Assembly (NCBI RefSeq): GCF_900187325.1
Contig: NZ_FZMZ01000004.1
Coordinates: 310,001-374,000, forward strand
Direction of reading: 5' to 3'
Length of the DNA: 64,000 nucleotides
Source of the DNA: Virgibacillus ndiopensis
GTDB taxonomy: Bacteria > Bacillota > Bacilli > Bacillales > Amphibacillaceae
In this document: piece after piece, positions 33,055-42,296 of the stretch
Layout: every line of letters begins with the position of its first letter
How positions within the stretch are numbered: the stretch's first letter is position 1
Made by a program: the position numbers and the translations under genes
Notes under the pieces: model-generated
The model's input: the letters and a program-made list of their open reading frames with translations, nothing else
Told to the model about the DNA's origin: nothing
The model's database searches: none

Positions 33055-33730
33055 ATTTAAACAACTCCCTACAGTGATAATGCCTATTCTTTATAATCAT
33101 CAGAATAATAGATACATTCGAACACGGCTGATGACTTGGATAACAGGAATTCTACTCAAATAGATTTCCAAATTGATTCGTTTATACGCTATTTGATAAC
33201 CGACATCATTACATTCAAATAGGTTATACCTTAATTTATGAAGAAAATAGTAGATTGTATATGATATACGTTTAAGTAAAGACAAAAGAGGCAATTGCTA
33301 GGAGTCCAAATACGTCATATGGAGTACAAGAAAATCTGACCGCTTTGGAGAGACGTGCAATCAGATCATAAGAAAAAAAGTTGGAGGGATTATCGCTATT
33401 AATTGACGCTCAGTTGAGCTGGAATTTGGCCATAGAGGCATCACTTTACTTCCATGGCGTTTTTACTTCAGCTTGATATTCCCTGCTTCCGGTTAGTGTG
33501 GTTCATCCAGGGGGCCACCAGTACAAAAACGCAAGCGCTCGTTTAGAGATGTGTGGACTGCACCCTGCTAAGCAAGGTAGTTCGGTGTTGCCACACATAT
33601 CGGTTTTAACCGATTATTCCTACCGCAGGAGATAAGGGAAGTGCATCAGTCGTTGGGTGCTGGAGCTGGCCGTGACTGATACAGTTGTTTAGTTATCCAC
33701 TGTAATCAAATTTTTAATTTCCTAAGCAAT
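33055..33730. other. Long gene-free stretch with a GC-rich, hairpin-rich segment (33340-33710)
   Basis: No convincing gene is seen in this 676-bp gap. The part from about 33400 to 33690 is clearly richer in G and C than its surroundings and holds several inverted repeats. ATCAGTC/GACTGAT enclose a 30-nt segment near 33645-33685. GTGTGG/CCACAC enclose a segment near 33550-33598. TTGAGCTG and CAGCTTGA lie near 33412 and 33471. It could be a structured RNA, a decayed mobile element or an intergenic repeat. No known riboswitch core was recognised. Confidence 0.5.
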
Positions 33731-33731
33731 T

Positions 33732-33759
33732 AAAAAACAGGACAAATTATTTGCCCTGT
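33732..33759 (-). terminator. Terminator of the sat-SLC13-cysC-cysQ operon
   Basis: The minus strand reads ACAGGGCAAAT, a short loop, then TTGTCCTGT and TTTTTTAATT. It starts five bases after the cysQ stop. Confidence 0.85.
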
Positions 33760-33764
33760 CACGA

Positions 33765-34565
33765 TTACCGCTTTACCAAAAACCAGCCATTCTTCAAATT
33801 TTCCCGGTTATAATAAAGGCGCTCATGATCCTCATACCGCAGCATAGTTCCACCAGCAGCTTCAACAATCGCCTGGCCCGCGCCGGTGTCCCATTCCATT
33901 GTTGGGGCATAGCGCGGGTAGTAGTCAGCTTTTCCCTCTGCCACAAGACAAAATTTCAGGGAGCTTCCGGCTGTTACCACATCGACTTCATGGTCACGCT
34001 GCAACTCTTCAATAAATACCTCGGTTTCTTCTGACATGTGGGAGCGACTCGCGACAACATTGACAACGCCACTCGGGTCAGCAACCGGCAACCGTATACT
34101 TTGCTTAATTAGCGCCTCATCATCAGCCAAATCCACACGTGACGCATCTTCCAATTTAAAAGCACCCAGACTGACCCGTCCAAAGTAAAATGAATCCAGC
34201 ACCGGAGCATAAATGACACCCATCACAGGATAGCCGTTCTCAATCAACGCAATATTCACCGTAAACTCATCATTTTTTTTAATGAACTCTTTCGTGCCAT
34301 CCAACGGGTCTATCAGGAAAAATAAAGTCCAATCCTTGCGTTTGGCATACGGAATCTCACTGCCTTCCTCGCTTAAAACAGGAATTCTGCTATATGCCTC
34401 CCGAATTCCGTTAATAATCGACTGATGCGAACGCCGATCAGCCTCTGTCAGAGGTGAGTCGTCTTCTTTCGTCTCAATCGAAAATTCCTGATTGTAAACG
34501 TCCAGAATTTCCCGGCCGGCATCCAATGATATATCCAGCATTGTCTTTAAGCTCACATCAATCAT
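33765..34565 (-). CDS. cysQ: 3'(2'),5'-bisphosphate nucleotidase CysQ
   Basis: A 266-residue phosphatase of the inositol-monophosphatase fold that hydrolyses PAP (and PAPS) to AMP (APS). Metal-binding motifs are seen in order: EEGSE (about residue 67), DPLDGTKEF (about 85-93) and EWDTGAGQAIVEAAGG (about 215-230). PAP is the toxic by-product of PAPS use. The gene starts at the final A of the cysC stop codon, so the two are translationally coupled. It is the last gene of the operon. Base composition is richer in GC than the flanks, shared with the rest of the operon. Confidence 0.94.
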   Translation of the reverse strand: MIDVSLKTMLDISLDAGREILDVYNQEFSIETKEDDSPLTEADRRSHQSIINGIREAYSRIPVLSEEGSEIPYAKRKDWTLFFLIDPLDGTKEFIKKNDEFTVNIALIENGYPVMGVIYAPVLDSFYFGRVSLGAFKLEDASRVDLADDEALIKQSIRLPVADPSGVVNVVASRSHMSEETEVFIEELQRDHEVDVVTAGSSLKFCLVAEGKADYYPRYAPTMEWDTGAGQAIVEAAGGTMLRYEDHERLYYNRENLKNGWFLVKR

Positions 34566-35167
34566 TATTCCAGGTATCCTTGCGTTTTCAAATATGACAT
34601 GATCGCCCGTACCGATTCCTCAATGCTCTGGTTATCTGTATTCACCGTGATTTCCGGGTTCACCGGTGCTTCATATGGTGCATCAATCCCCGTAAATCCT
34701 TTAATTTCACCCGCGCGTGCTTTCTTATAAAGTCCTTTTGGATCACGTGATTCACACGTTTCTATACTTGCATCGACAAACACCTCAATGAATTCACCGG
34801 TGTCCAGCAATTCACGTATTTCATCACGGTCTTCGCGATACGGTGAAATGAAAGCGGACAATGTAACCAATCCGGCATCAACCATCAACTTGGATACTTC
34901 CCCAATGCGCCGAATGTTTTCTTTCCGATCTTTCGGACTGAAACCAAGATTTTTATTCAGACCATGGCGGATATTGTCCCCATCTAAACGGTACGTCCGG
35001 ACACCCACATTATGCAGTTCTTTTTCCAGTTCAACCGAAATAGTCGATTTGCCGGAACCGGACAGGCCGGTGAACCACACCACGGCACTCTTATGATGAT
35101 TCAAATGCCTTCGATGTTCTTTCGTGACTTTCGAATGATGCCATTCAATATTTTCTGATTCAGCCAT
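34565..35167 (-). CDS. cysC: Adenylylsulfate kinase CysC
   Basis: A 200-residue kinase that phosphorylates APS to PAPS. The P-loop is [17 protein letters not shown] (about residues 32-48). [20 protein letters not shown] and [11 protein letters not shown] bind APS. The lid region [20 protein letters not shown] and YEAP are conserved in the family. The ATG at 35167 lies eight bases after AGGAGG; an ATG two codons earlier touches the site. It stands between the permease and cysQ. Confidence 0.96.
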   Translation of the reverse strand: MAESENIEWHHSKVTKEHRRHLNHHKSAVVWFTGLSGSGKSTISVELEKELHNVGVRTYRLDGDNIRHGLNKNLGFSPKDRKENIRRIGEVSKLMVDAGLVTLSAFISPYREDRDEIRELLDTGEFIEVFVDASIETCESRDPKGLYKKARAGEIKGFTGIDAPYEAPVNPEITVNTDNQSIEESVRAIMSYLKTQGYLE

Positions 35168-35179
35168 AAACATTTCCTC

Positions 35180-36958
35180 CTAAAACCATACATAATAAAT
35201 GATCAAAACAGACGTCACCATCACTAATAAACTAAGCGGGAACCCAACTTTTACGTAATCTGTAAATTTGTAGCCGCCGGGGCCATACACGATCAAATTC
35301 GTCTGGTAACCGATTGGTGTGATGAAACTAGCCGAAGCGGCTATCGCAATAAGGACAGCTATTCCCATCGGCTCGACAGCAAGAGATTGCGCGATTTCAA
35401 TCCCTATCGGAAGCATCATGACGGCTGCGGCGCTGTTGGTGATAATCTCCGTAAACACATTTGTCAGGATATAGATGATAAACAGAATGACCACTAGTCC
35501 CAATGGCTCGCCAAAATCTAATAGTACGTTCGCAATCCATTCCGCAAGTCCCGTTTTCCTCATGGCAGTGCCAATTCCAAGCGAACTGGCAATCAATAAT
35601 AAAACATTAAAGTGAACATATTCCTTGGCTTCCTGAGGTGTAATAACTTTCGTAGTCAAAAATACCAAGACAGCCAGTGCCATCGCTTTAAACATGCTGA
35701 GCCACCCCATTGTCACCATCACAATCATCGAAAGTAGTATGATGATGGAAAACCAACCTTTCTTAGAGCTCTGATTCAGGGCAGCCGGTGTATCCAATGG
35801 CGATACAACAAAAAAGTCTTTCGATTGCTGATATTTTTCGACAAAGTCAGTACCCGCCACAAGCAATAATGAATCCCCAGGTTTTAAAACGATGTCCCCG
35901 ATCTTACTCCTGATCCGCTCATTATTCCGGTGTACCGCAATGACACCTGCATCATACCGTGATCGAAACTGCGAACGTTTAATTGACTTGGATAAAAGTG
36001 ACGACTGGTCTGACACAACGGCATCCACTAATTTGGTCGATCCATCCTTAAGATCATCAAGATCAATGTTCGTCCCTGTTTCGAGCTCCAGACCTTTCAT
36101 CTTCTGCAAGTCAGCAATGGTTGAAATCAAGCCAGTGAAAATCAACCGGTCACCACCATGAATAACCGTTGTTGACCTGACCGGTGAGATCCGTTCATCA
36201 CCGCGGATAATCTCAATCAGGTAAAGGCCATTCAATTCACGCAGCCCAGCTTGCTCGACACGCTTACCAAGATGCCCGAAATCTTGTGTTACCAGCATTT
36301 CAGCAATGTATTCTTTGGAATCCTCCTTAATCCGCTGGCCGAAGCCTTTGTTATCCGGCAATAATTTATATCCGATTGTAAATAAATAAATGAGCCCGAT
36401 TAGTGCAATCGGGATACCAACGGAAGTTAATGTAAATAATGAAAAACCCTCCAATCCGAAGTCCAGCAGCAAGCCATGAACAACGAGATTCGTGGACGTT
36501 CCCATTAAAGTTATCATTCCGCCCAAAATCGTGGCATATGATAATGGGATCAAAAACTTGGAAGGAGCAATCCCGCGGTCTTCACACCATTTTTTAATAA
36601 TTGGTGTAAACGTCACAACAATCGGCGTATTGTTCAAAAAAGCCGAAAACGCAGACGTCGGCACAAAAAAGCGTAGCATCGAACCTTTATGAGAATGACT
36701 ATTCTGTAGCCATTTTCCCATCATTTGATCAATCAAACCGCTCTTTTGTACAGTCCCTGCAACGATGAACAGTAACGCGATCGTCAACATCCCTTCATTG
36801 GAAAAACCACTCAATGCCTCATCAACTGTCAAGATGCCGGACAACAATAATATAATCAATACTGAAAAAATAACCATGTCAGGCCGCGCCACTTCGAAGA
36901 TCAGCATGGCAAACATGGTCAACAGTAAAATCAGAACAAACATCATCTCTAACGACAT
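35180..36958 (-). CDS. SLC13 (DASS)-family permease with two TrkA-C domains, probable sulfate importer
   Basis: A 592-residue membrane transporter. The two substrate-loop motifs are SAFLNNTPIVVTF with TSTNLV in the first half and ITNSAAAVMM with GYQTN in the second. Two RCK_C/TrkA-C domains (about residues 215-375) sit in the middle, with NGLYLIEIIRGDERISPV and KIGDIVLKPGDSLLLVAG-type text. This layout is common for sulfate uptake carriers coded next to sat/cysC. About ten to twelve helices are predicted. The start is the ATG at 36958, behind AGAGGA at a somewhat long distance. The substrate is inferred from the operon. Confidence 0.9.
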   Translation of the reverse strand: MSLEMMFVLILLLTMFAMLIFEVARPDMVIFSVLIILLLSGILTVDEALSGFSNEGMLTIALLFIVAGTVQKSGLIDQMMGKWLQNSHSHKGSMLRFFVPTSAFSAFLNNTPIVVTFTPIIKKWCEDRGIAPSKFLIPLSYATILGGMITLMGTSTNLVVHGLLLDFGLEGFSLFTLTSVGIPIALIGLIYLFTIGYKLLPDNKGFGQRIKEDSKEYIAEMLVTQDFGHLGKRVEQAGLRELNGLYLIEIIRGDERISPVRSTTVIHGGDRLIFTGLISTIADLQKMKGLELETGTNIDLDDLKDGSTKLVDAVVSDQSSLLSKSIKRSQFRSRYDAGVIAVHRNNERIRSKIGDIVLKPGDSLLLVAGTDFVEKYQQSKDFFVVSPLDTPAALNQSSKKGWFSIIILLSMIVMVTMGWLSMFKAMALAVLVFLTTKVITPQEAKEYVHFNVLLLIASSLGIGTAMRKTGLAEWIANVLLDFGEPLGLVVILFIIYILTNVFTEIITNSAAAVMMLPIGIEIAQSLAVEPMGIAVLIAIAASASFITPIGYQTNLIVYGPGGYKFTDYVKVGFPLSLLVMVTSVLIIYYVWF

Positions 36959-37027
36959 GGGATATCAAATCCTCTTTTAGTGCGTGTTCAAAAAGAAAAA
37001 TAGAGCTACCTTTTTCAACAGCCTTTC

Positions 37028-38179
37028 TTAATTTTTCTGCATTCCTCTGATCAGCACATTCGCAACTTCTGGACGTGAAAATTCTTTTGGCGGACGTATA
37101 CCGTTCTGAAGCATTTCACGCACTTTTGTACCACTTAAGTGGACATGATTTTCCTTGTCGTGCGGACATGTTTTTGCGGATGCCATATTTTCACAGACTT
37201 TGCAGTAAAACGCATGTTCAAATTTGAAAATCTGAATGCCAAGTTCCTCTTCATATTGAGCTATCAGCTCTTGAGCTTCATATGTCCCATAGTAGTCACC
37301 GACACCAGCATGATCACGTCCGACAATAAAATGTGTGCAGCCATAGTTTTTTCGCACAATTGCATGTAGGATCGCTTCTTTCGGTCCCGCATAGCGCATG
37401 GCCGCCGGATAAATAACAAGACGTACACGATCTTTCACATAATAGTTTTCTAAAATCGTTTTATAGCTTTCCATCCGGATGTCCGCCGGTATATCATCAG
37501 ATTTTGTTTCGCCAACAAGCGGATTCAGCAGCAAGCCATCCACAGACTCTAGTGCTGTCTTTTGAATATGTTCATGCGCACGGTGAACCGGGTTACGTGT
37601 CTGGAAGCCAACGATTGTTTTCCAGCCTAGGCCTTCAAACATCTTACGTGTTACTGCCGGATCCATATAATGTTCTGCAAACTGACTGTGATCCGGACGA
37701 TTAAGCAGTGTAATCTTTCCGCCAAGATACATATTTTCTTTCTCATAGACTTTCTTCACACCGGGATGCGCCGCATCAGTCGTGCCATAGATACTTTGTA
37801 CTTCCTTCTTTTTATCATATGCATATTTTTCGGCCAGGGTGAGAGTTCCATAGATGATGTCATCTTTTCCCCTAAGAGCAATTTGTTCACCAATGGTAAG
37901 GTTTTTAGCCTGTTCTTCGGTTACCGGTAGTGTAATTGGAATACTCCAGATCATCCCATCCGCAAGACGCGTATTGTTAACGACATTCTCATAATCAGCC
38001 TGCACCATAAATCCTGTCAGTGGACTGAAACCGCCTATCCCAATCAATTCCATATCAGAAATCACCCAGGAATTGACAGTTATTGACTGAAGCTTTTCAG
38101 CATTCTTGATTGCCTCATTTCTATTCAGTCCAGTTAATTCGCGGCTGATTAATCTCCCACCATGTGGTTGATTGACCAT
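37028..38179 (-). CDS. sat: Sulfate adenylyltransferase (ATP sulfurylase), Sat/MET3 type
   Basis: A 383-residue monofunctional enzyme that makes APS from sulfate and ATP. Active-site motifs are [15 protein letters not shown] (about 197-211) and [12 protein letters not shown] (about 290-301). The zinc-binding [15 protein letters not shown] (about 318-332) is typical of bacterial Sat. The length is that of the family (about 380-390). AGGGGGG lies before the ATG. It is the first gene of the sat-SLC13-cysC-cysQ operon. No S-box riboswitch motif is seen in the 400 bp upstream, unlike many sulfur-assimilation operons. Confidence 0.96.
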   Translation of the reverse strand: MVNQPHGGRLISRELTGLNRNEAIKNAEKLQSITVNSWVISDMELIGIGGFSPLTGFMVQADYENVVNNTRLADGMIWSIPITLPVTEEQAKNLTIGEQIALRGKDDIIYGTLTLAEKYAYDKKKEVQSIYGTTDAAHPGVKKVYEKENMYLGGKITLLNRPDHSQFAEHYMDPAVTRKMFEGLGWKTIVGFQTRNPVHRAHEHIQKTALESVDGLLLNPLVGETKSDDIPADIRMESYKTILENYYVKDRVRLVIYPAAMRYAGPKEAILHAIVRKNYGCTHFIVGRDHAGVGDYYGTYEAQELIAQYEEELGIQIFKFEHAFYCKVCENMASAKTCPHDKENHVHLSGTKVREMLQNGIRPPKEFSRPEVANVLIRGMQKN

Positions 38180-38593
38180 ACGATCCCCCCCTAAACTTTA
38201 ATTTCCATACACTAACATATTGAATAAAGAAGTAAGTTGGAACAGCCATTGACTCAATTTCGCGTTACTGATGGTGCAAAAAAGGCATTGCCGGATCAAT
38301 GGAGGATGGTTCAATCTATTCATCATGACATTGTCAGTCGGGACCTGATTCAAAAAAATAAGGCACCTAAATGGCACCTTATTTTTTAACTTACTCATAT
38401 TTTTCATCCCATGTTAGTGAGGATAGAGAAGCCACCAGTCGTTTCCATCCTTTTACAAAAAGTAGACTAAGTTTAAGGGATTACTATCCATTTTAATTTT
38501 AAAAATAACAATTTGCTTAAATCATAATTTCACAAAGAAATTGTATTATTATTTGTAAACATCCAACAAATTCCACTTCCACTCACCTTATTC
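38180..38593. other. Gene-poor gap between the sat operon and the PrsA-like gene
   Basis: This 414-bp gap should hold the sat promoter. A terminator-like hairpin (AAAAAATAAGG, 38353-38363, with CCTTATTTTTT, 38377-38387) has T-tracts on both strands. The plus strand carries about 45 codons without start (QFRVTDGAKKALPDQ...KAPKWHLIF) ending at the hairpin, and the minus strand an equally short frame. Neither has a ribosome binding site or a recognised family. Either could be a gene fragment. Confidence 0.4.
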
Positions 38594-39463
38594 TTAATCT
38601 TTCTCTAAATTATTTTCAACATCGTACCCAGCCAATGTTTCTTGCATCCATGTATCATATAATTCCTGCACTTTTTGTTCGAATAATGTCTCTTTAATCT
38701 CCTCCTTTGCATCTTCAAAAGTTGCCTCTTTAGCTTGATTATGGTCTGTTACCTTAATAATATGGTAGCCATATTCCGTTTTTACTGGTTCACTATATGT
38801 GTCTACTTCTAACGAGAAGGCAGTATCCTCAAACGCTTCTTCCATTTCTCCTTTTCCAAAGTAGCCTAGTTCTCCTCCACTTTCAGCAGTAGAAGTATCG
38901 GTGGAATATTCTGCTGCTAGTTCCGCAAAATCCTCTCCTGCATCCAATTTTTCTATCACTTTATTCGCAGTTTCCTCATCATCTAACAAAATATGACTGG
39001 CTTGTACTTCTTCTTGCTGCGAGAAACTATCTTTATTCTCTTCAAAATAGGTTTTCATTTCTTCATCGGTAATTTCAATATCATCAGCCATCAATTTGTT
39101 CGTTGCAAGGTACAGCTCGATATCTTTTTCAACTGTTGAGATATCTGTTCCATTGGATTCCAATACCGATTGAAAAGCCTCTTCTCCGCCATAATACTCT
39201 TCATATTCCGTCATTTCTTCATCAATTTCTTCTTGCGATACTTTAATACCTTCTTTTTCAATTTCTGCCTCAATTACCTTTTGATTAATCAATGAATTTA
39301 ACACATCTGGACCATACTGGGAAACAAGCGTTTCGTTTAACTCATCTTTACTAATTTTTTCACCATTAACCCTTGCTACATAAGAATCTTTATTTAATAT
39401 GAAGATACAAACTATTAGTGCAACAGCAATAACTGCCCCACCTATCCAATATAAAACTTTCAT
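38594..39463 (-). CDS. PrsA-like membrane-anchored parvulin peptidyl-prolyl isomerase
   Basis: A 289-residue exported foldase. A membrane anchor (residues 3-27, VLYWIGGAVIAVALIVCIFI) is not followed by a proper lipobox, so it is probably signal-anchored rather than lipidated. An N-terminal SurA-like helical part carries VNGEKISKDELNETLVSQYG. The parvulin domain (about 155-250) has QASHILLDDEETANKVIEKL, GGELGYFGKGEMEEAF and VKTEYGYHIIKV. It helps secreted proteins fold outside the membrane. It lies directly after htrA, whose stop overlaps the upstream region, so the two are co-transcribed: foldase and protease for secretion stress. Start ATG at 39463 behind GAGGG. Confidence 0.92.
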   Translation of the reverse strand: MKVLYWIGGAVIAVALIVCIFILNKDSYVARVNGEKISKDELNETLVSQYGPDVLNSLINQKVIEAEIEKEGIKVSQEEIDEEMTEYEEYYGGEEAFQSVLESNGTDISTVEKDIELYLATNKLMADDIEITDEEMKTYFEENKDSFSQQEEVQASHILLDDEETANKVIEKLDAGEDFAELAAEYSTDTSTAESGGELGYFGKGEMEEAFEDTAFSLEVDTYSEPVKTEYGYHIIKVTDHNQAKEATFEDAKEEIKETLFEQKVQELYDTWMQETLAGYDVENNLEKD

Positions 39464-39473
39464 GATTATCCCT

Positions 39474-40724
39474 CTATTCATTTATTTGTTGCGTACTTTC
39501 TAGTGTTACATCTACTTCCGAGAATTCACCATTGCGATAAAATTGAATGGTAGCAACATCACCTACCGCAAGCTTCGTATACAAATATTGTCTAAGTTCA
39601 CTAGAATCGGATATTTTCTGATCGTTGATAGAAACGATGATATCTTCCATTTGTAATCCCGCTTGGGCAGCCGTACTATTTTCATCAACAGCTGCTACCA
39701 CAACACCATCTGTGATATCACGAGATATATTTTGCAAATAGTATTGTGGAATTTCTGATAGATTTACCATGGAAACTCCTAGATACGGGCGAACAATTTG
39801 GCCATTTTTGGTTAATTCATCTATAATCGTAACGACATCATTGCTCGGTATAGCAAAGCCCAATCCCTCTACATTTTCTTCTGCTATTTTCATGCTGTTA
39901 ATCCCTACTAGTTCCCCTGAAGTATTAATCAGTGCTCCACCGCTATTTCCAGGATTAATTGCTGCGTCTGTTTGAATAACTTCCGTTTCCCAAGCTCCAG
40001 CTGAATTAGAAGTTTCAATTGTTCTGTTCACAGCACTTACAATTCCTTGCGTAACCGTTCCATATAAATCGAGTCCTAGGGGATTTCCGATTGCAATGAC
40101 CTTATCTCCAGCCCTTAGTTCTGATGAATCACCAACTGCTACTGGTGTAATATCATAGCTTCCATTTACTTTCAATACGGCAATATCTGTTAACGAATCG
40201 GATCCAACCAATTCAGCTGTTACAACACTTTCATCATAGAGTGTCAATTCAATCTCTGTGGCACCTTCAATGACATGATGATTCGTCACTATGTATAGTA
40301 CGTCATCCGTTACCTTGTAAATGACACCTGAACCTGTTCCACTTGCAACTTCCCCGCCATTTTGATTTTGACCGAAGCCATTACCAAATGGATTAACTGA
40401 TTGCTGATTTTGGATATTTGTTATGCCTACGATTGCTTTGGATGCCTTTTCCACAATATCTGCGGTGGAAGTGGAAGTTGTAGTCGCTGTAACCTGTTCT
40501 ACATTTACAGAAGAATTATCCTGTTCAGTTGCGGTCACTTCTTTGAGGACTTCCGTTGTTTTATCATCACTGAAATAATCTAATTGAGGAGCTATGGTTA
40601 ATGTCAAAACAGAACCAATCACACCTGCTCCCAAGGTCGTACAAACACATTTGAACATGGGTTTTTTCGCCTTTCTTTTTTCATCGTTTGATTCTATTGT
40701 TTGATTTTCTTGATTCTCTACCAT
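39474..40724 (-). CDS. htrA: HtrA/DegP-family membrane-anchored serine protease with PDZ domain
   Basis: A 416-residue surface protease and quality-control factor. Residues 1-20 are cytoplasmic, and a membrane helix is at about 25-47 (CVCTTLGAGVIGSVLTLTIA). The trypsin-like domain has catalytic His in YIVTNHHVIEGA, Asp in LVGSDSLTDIAVLKV and Ser in INPGNSGGALINTSG. The PDZ domain (about 315-405) has RPYLGVSMVNL and AAQAGLQMEDIIVSINDQKI. A 22-bp box shared with assT and the VTC operon lies 67-88 bp upstream. The adjacent two-component system is the likely regulator, as CssRS is for HtrA in B. subtilis. Confidence 0.95.
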   Translation of the reverse strand: MVENQENQTIESNDEKRKAKKPMFKCVCTTLGAGVIGSVLTLTIAPQLDYFSDDKTTEVLKEVTATEQDNSSVNVEQVTATTTSTSTADIVEKASKAIVGITNIQNQQSVNPFGNGFGQNQNGGEVASGTGSGVIYKVTDDVLYIVTNHHVIEGATEIELTLYDESVVTAELVGSDSLTDIAVLKVNGSYDITPVAVGDSSELRAGDKVIAIGNPLGLDLYGTVTQGIVSAVNRTIETSNSAGAWETEVIQTDAAINPGNSGGALINTSGELVGINSMKIAEENVEGLGFAIPSNDVVTIIDELTKNGQIVRPYLGVSMVNLSEIPQYYLQNISRDITDGVVVAAVDENSTAAQAGLQMEDIIVSINDQKISDSSELRQYLYTKLAVGDVATIQFYRNGEFSEVDVTLESTQQINE

Positions 40725-40790
40725 TTATATCCCTCCATAGATATGATCAAGTAAATATTGCTATCTCTTACAACACTTACTTTAATACGT

Positions 40791-40812
40791 GAATGTGTCA
40801 GGTAAATGTCAG
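40791..40812 (-). promoter_or_regulatory. Shared 22-bp regulatory box upstream of htrA
   Basis: On the minus strand CTGACATTTA is followed by CCTGACACATTC: two TGACA half-sites 11 bp apart. The same box stands upstream of assT and of the VTC operon. The spacing suits a response-regulator dimer of the OmpR family. Confidence 0.75.
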
Positions 40813-40858
40813 CAATAAAATATTTTATTTCATTGTACGAATAGAAATAGGAGAATAA

Positions 40859-40888
40859 AAATAACAGCTAACGAATGTTAGCTGTTAT
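40859..40888 (-). terminator. Terminator of the two-component operon
   Basis: ATAACAGCTAAC pairs exactly with GTTAGCTGTTAT over 4 nt, then TTTTTATT on the minus strand. The stem overlaps the histidine-kinase stop codon. Confidence 0.88.
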
Positions 40889-42296
40889 CTTTTGGCAAAT
40901 AGATACGAAAAGTTGTACCATCGGATGAACTTTTTTGTAACACCAAATCTCCATCTAATGCTTGGGCAATCATTTTACTTAAAGACAATCCCAGACCAAG
41001 TCCTCTTACTTTATATTTCTTGCCTTTTCCTCGGTAAAACCGTTCAAATATAAATGGTTGTTCATTTTCAGGTATGCCATTTCCTGTATCTGTAACATCA
41101 ATCATTATTTCTGTTTCTTGTTCGGTTACCGTAATACTTATTTGGCCCTGGTTCAACATCGCTTGGGTAGCATTGTTAAGCAAATTCGTCATAATTTGTT
41201 GAAACCTTATTGGATCAATGCTTATTTGAGTTGGTTTTTCAGGTAAAGAAAGTTCGATTTGCATTGAACCATTATCTTGAGCAACTTTCCAGCTATATAC
41301 AGCCTCTTCCACTATATCATGGGTAGAATGCATTGCTTTATTTACTTGTACCGCATTAGTGGCAAATTGGTTAAATGCAAGCAAGTCCTCTACCATTTTT
41401 TTCATTTTTTCTGTTTCGTTTAGCGATATAGTTAAAAACTCTTTTGCTTCATCTCCTGTTACTACATCATCTTTTATTGCTTGGAGCAATCCACTGATGG
41501 AAGTAACAGGAGTTTTTAACTCGTGTGTTACACCTGCTAACAGTTCTGTACGAAGAGACTCCAGCTTTTCCAGCTTTATTGTCATTTCCTTAAAAGAATG
41601 GATAAGTTCATGTACTTCTTTTTCTTTGCTTTGATCTGGAAGCTCAATTTGATAATTCCCTTCTGCAACAAGTATAGCAGCATTTGCAACGTCCTTAATC
41701 GGTTTTGATAAACGATTTGATAAAATGTATATGGCAGCCCAACCAAGCAATGCAAGACTTATGATCATAATTGCCAATTGCGTATATTCCTGGTTTACCC
41801 GTGATAAATTTTGTTCAGATTCAATCATGACTACCCAACCAATAATCGTTTCATCTACTTCTATCGGAGCTTTTACAGCGTAAAAATTCTTATCTTTAAT
41901 TGCAAGTTCTTGAATCGTATTATCATTTTCTAGAATGGACGGATATAATTGCTGATCCATTGGACCTCGTCGTGGATCACTTGAAATAATTTTTCCTTCC
42001 GCATCAACAATATACGTAAATGGATCACTTTCCAATTCGACTTTCGCCTTTCTGTCTTCAAAAAATTTGGGCATATTCCGATCAGGGGAAGGTCCATGTT
42101 CTTGCGTCGTAACAATCCTGTCTGCCATGCTCCTTGCGACAATAGACATCATATCTAACCGATTTTCCAATGTATTATGCCGTATCCATAATGCAGAAAT
42201 AATTGCAATGACAATGAGTCCGATACAGAGGGTTAATAGATATCGGCTTATCCAATATCTTCGTAATGAAACACGTTTGTTATTTTTTGTAAACAC
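40878..42296 (-). CDS. Membrane sensor histidine kinase
   Basis: A 472-residue sensor. It has a first membrane helix at about 13-38, an external PAS/CACHE-like domain at about 40-172 (FTYIVDAEGKIISSDPR) and a second helix at about 173-193. HAMP follows (about 194-247). The HisKA phospho-site is LAGVTHELKTPVTSISG (about 254-270). HATPase motifs are QIMTNLLNNATQAM (N box), DTGNGIPENEQPFIFERFYRG (G1/F) and RGLGLGLSLSKMIA (G2). It starts at GTG inside the end of the regulator gene, so translation is coupled. It probably senses envelope or secretion stress, from its neighbours. Confidence 0.94.
   Translation of the reverse strand: MFTKNNKRVSLRRYWISRYLLTLCIGLIVIAIISALWIRHNTLENRLDMMSIVARSMADRIVTTQEHGPSPDRNMPKFFEDRKAKVELESDPFTYIVDAEGKIISSDPRRGPMDQQLYPSILENDNTIQELAIKDKNFYAVKAPIEVDETIIGWVVMIESEQNLSRVNQEYTQLAIMIISLALLGWAAIYILSNRLSKPIKDVANAAILVAEGNYQIELPDQSKEKEVHELIHSFKEMTIKLEKLESLRTELLAGVTHELKTPVTSISGLLQAIKDDVVTGDEAKEFLTISLNETEKMKKMVEDLLAFNQFATNAVQVNKAMHSTHDIVEEAVYSWKVAQDNGSMQIELSLPEKPTQISIDPIRFQQIMTNLLNNATQAMLNQGQISITVTEQETEIMIDVTDTGNGIPENEQPFIFERFYRGKGKKYKVRGLGLGLSLSKMIAQALDGDLVLQKSSSDGTTFRIYLPKDNS

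Noticed and set aside
33100-33294. Minus-strand 64-codon frame beside the CapE-like gene
   Set aside because: No ribosome binding site, no recognisable family and AT-driven composition; treated as noncoding.
38198-38407. Minus-strand 69-codon frame before sat
   Set aside because: It ends in the sat promoter area and has no family match or credible start; the opposite strand is equally open.
38180-38420. S-box (SAM) riboswitch before sat
   Set aside because: The conserved S-box core and its stem order are not found on the minus strand.
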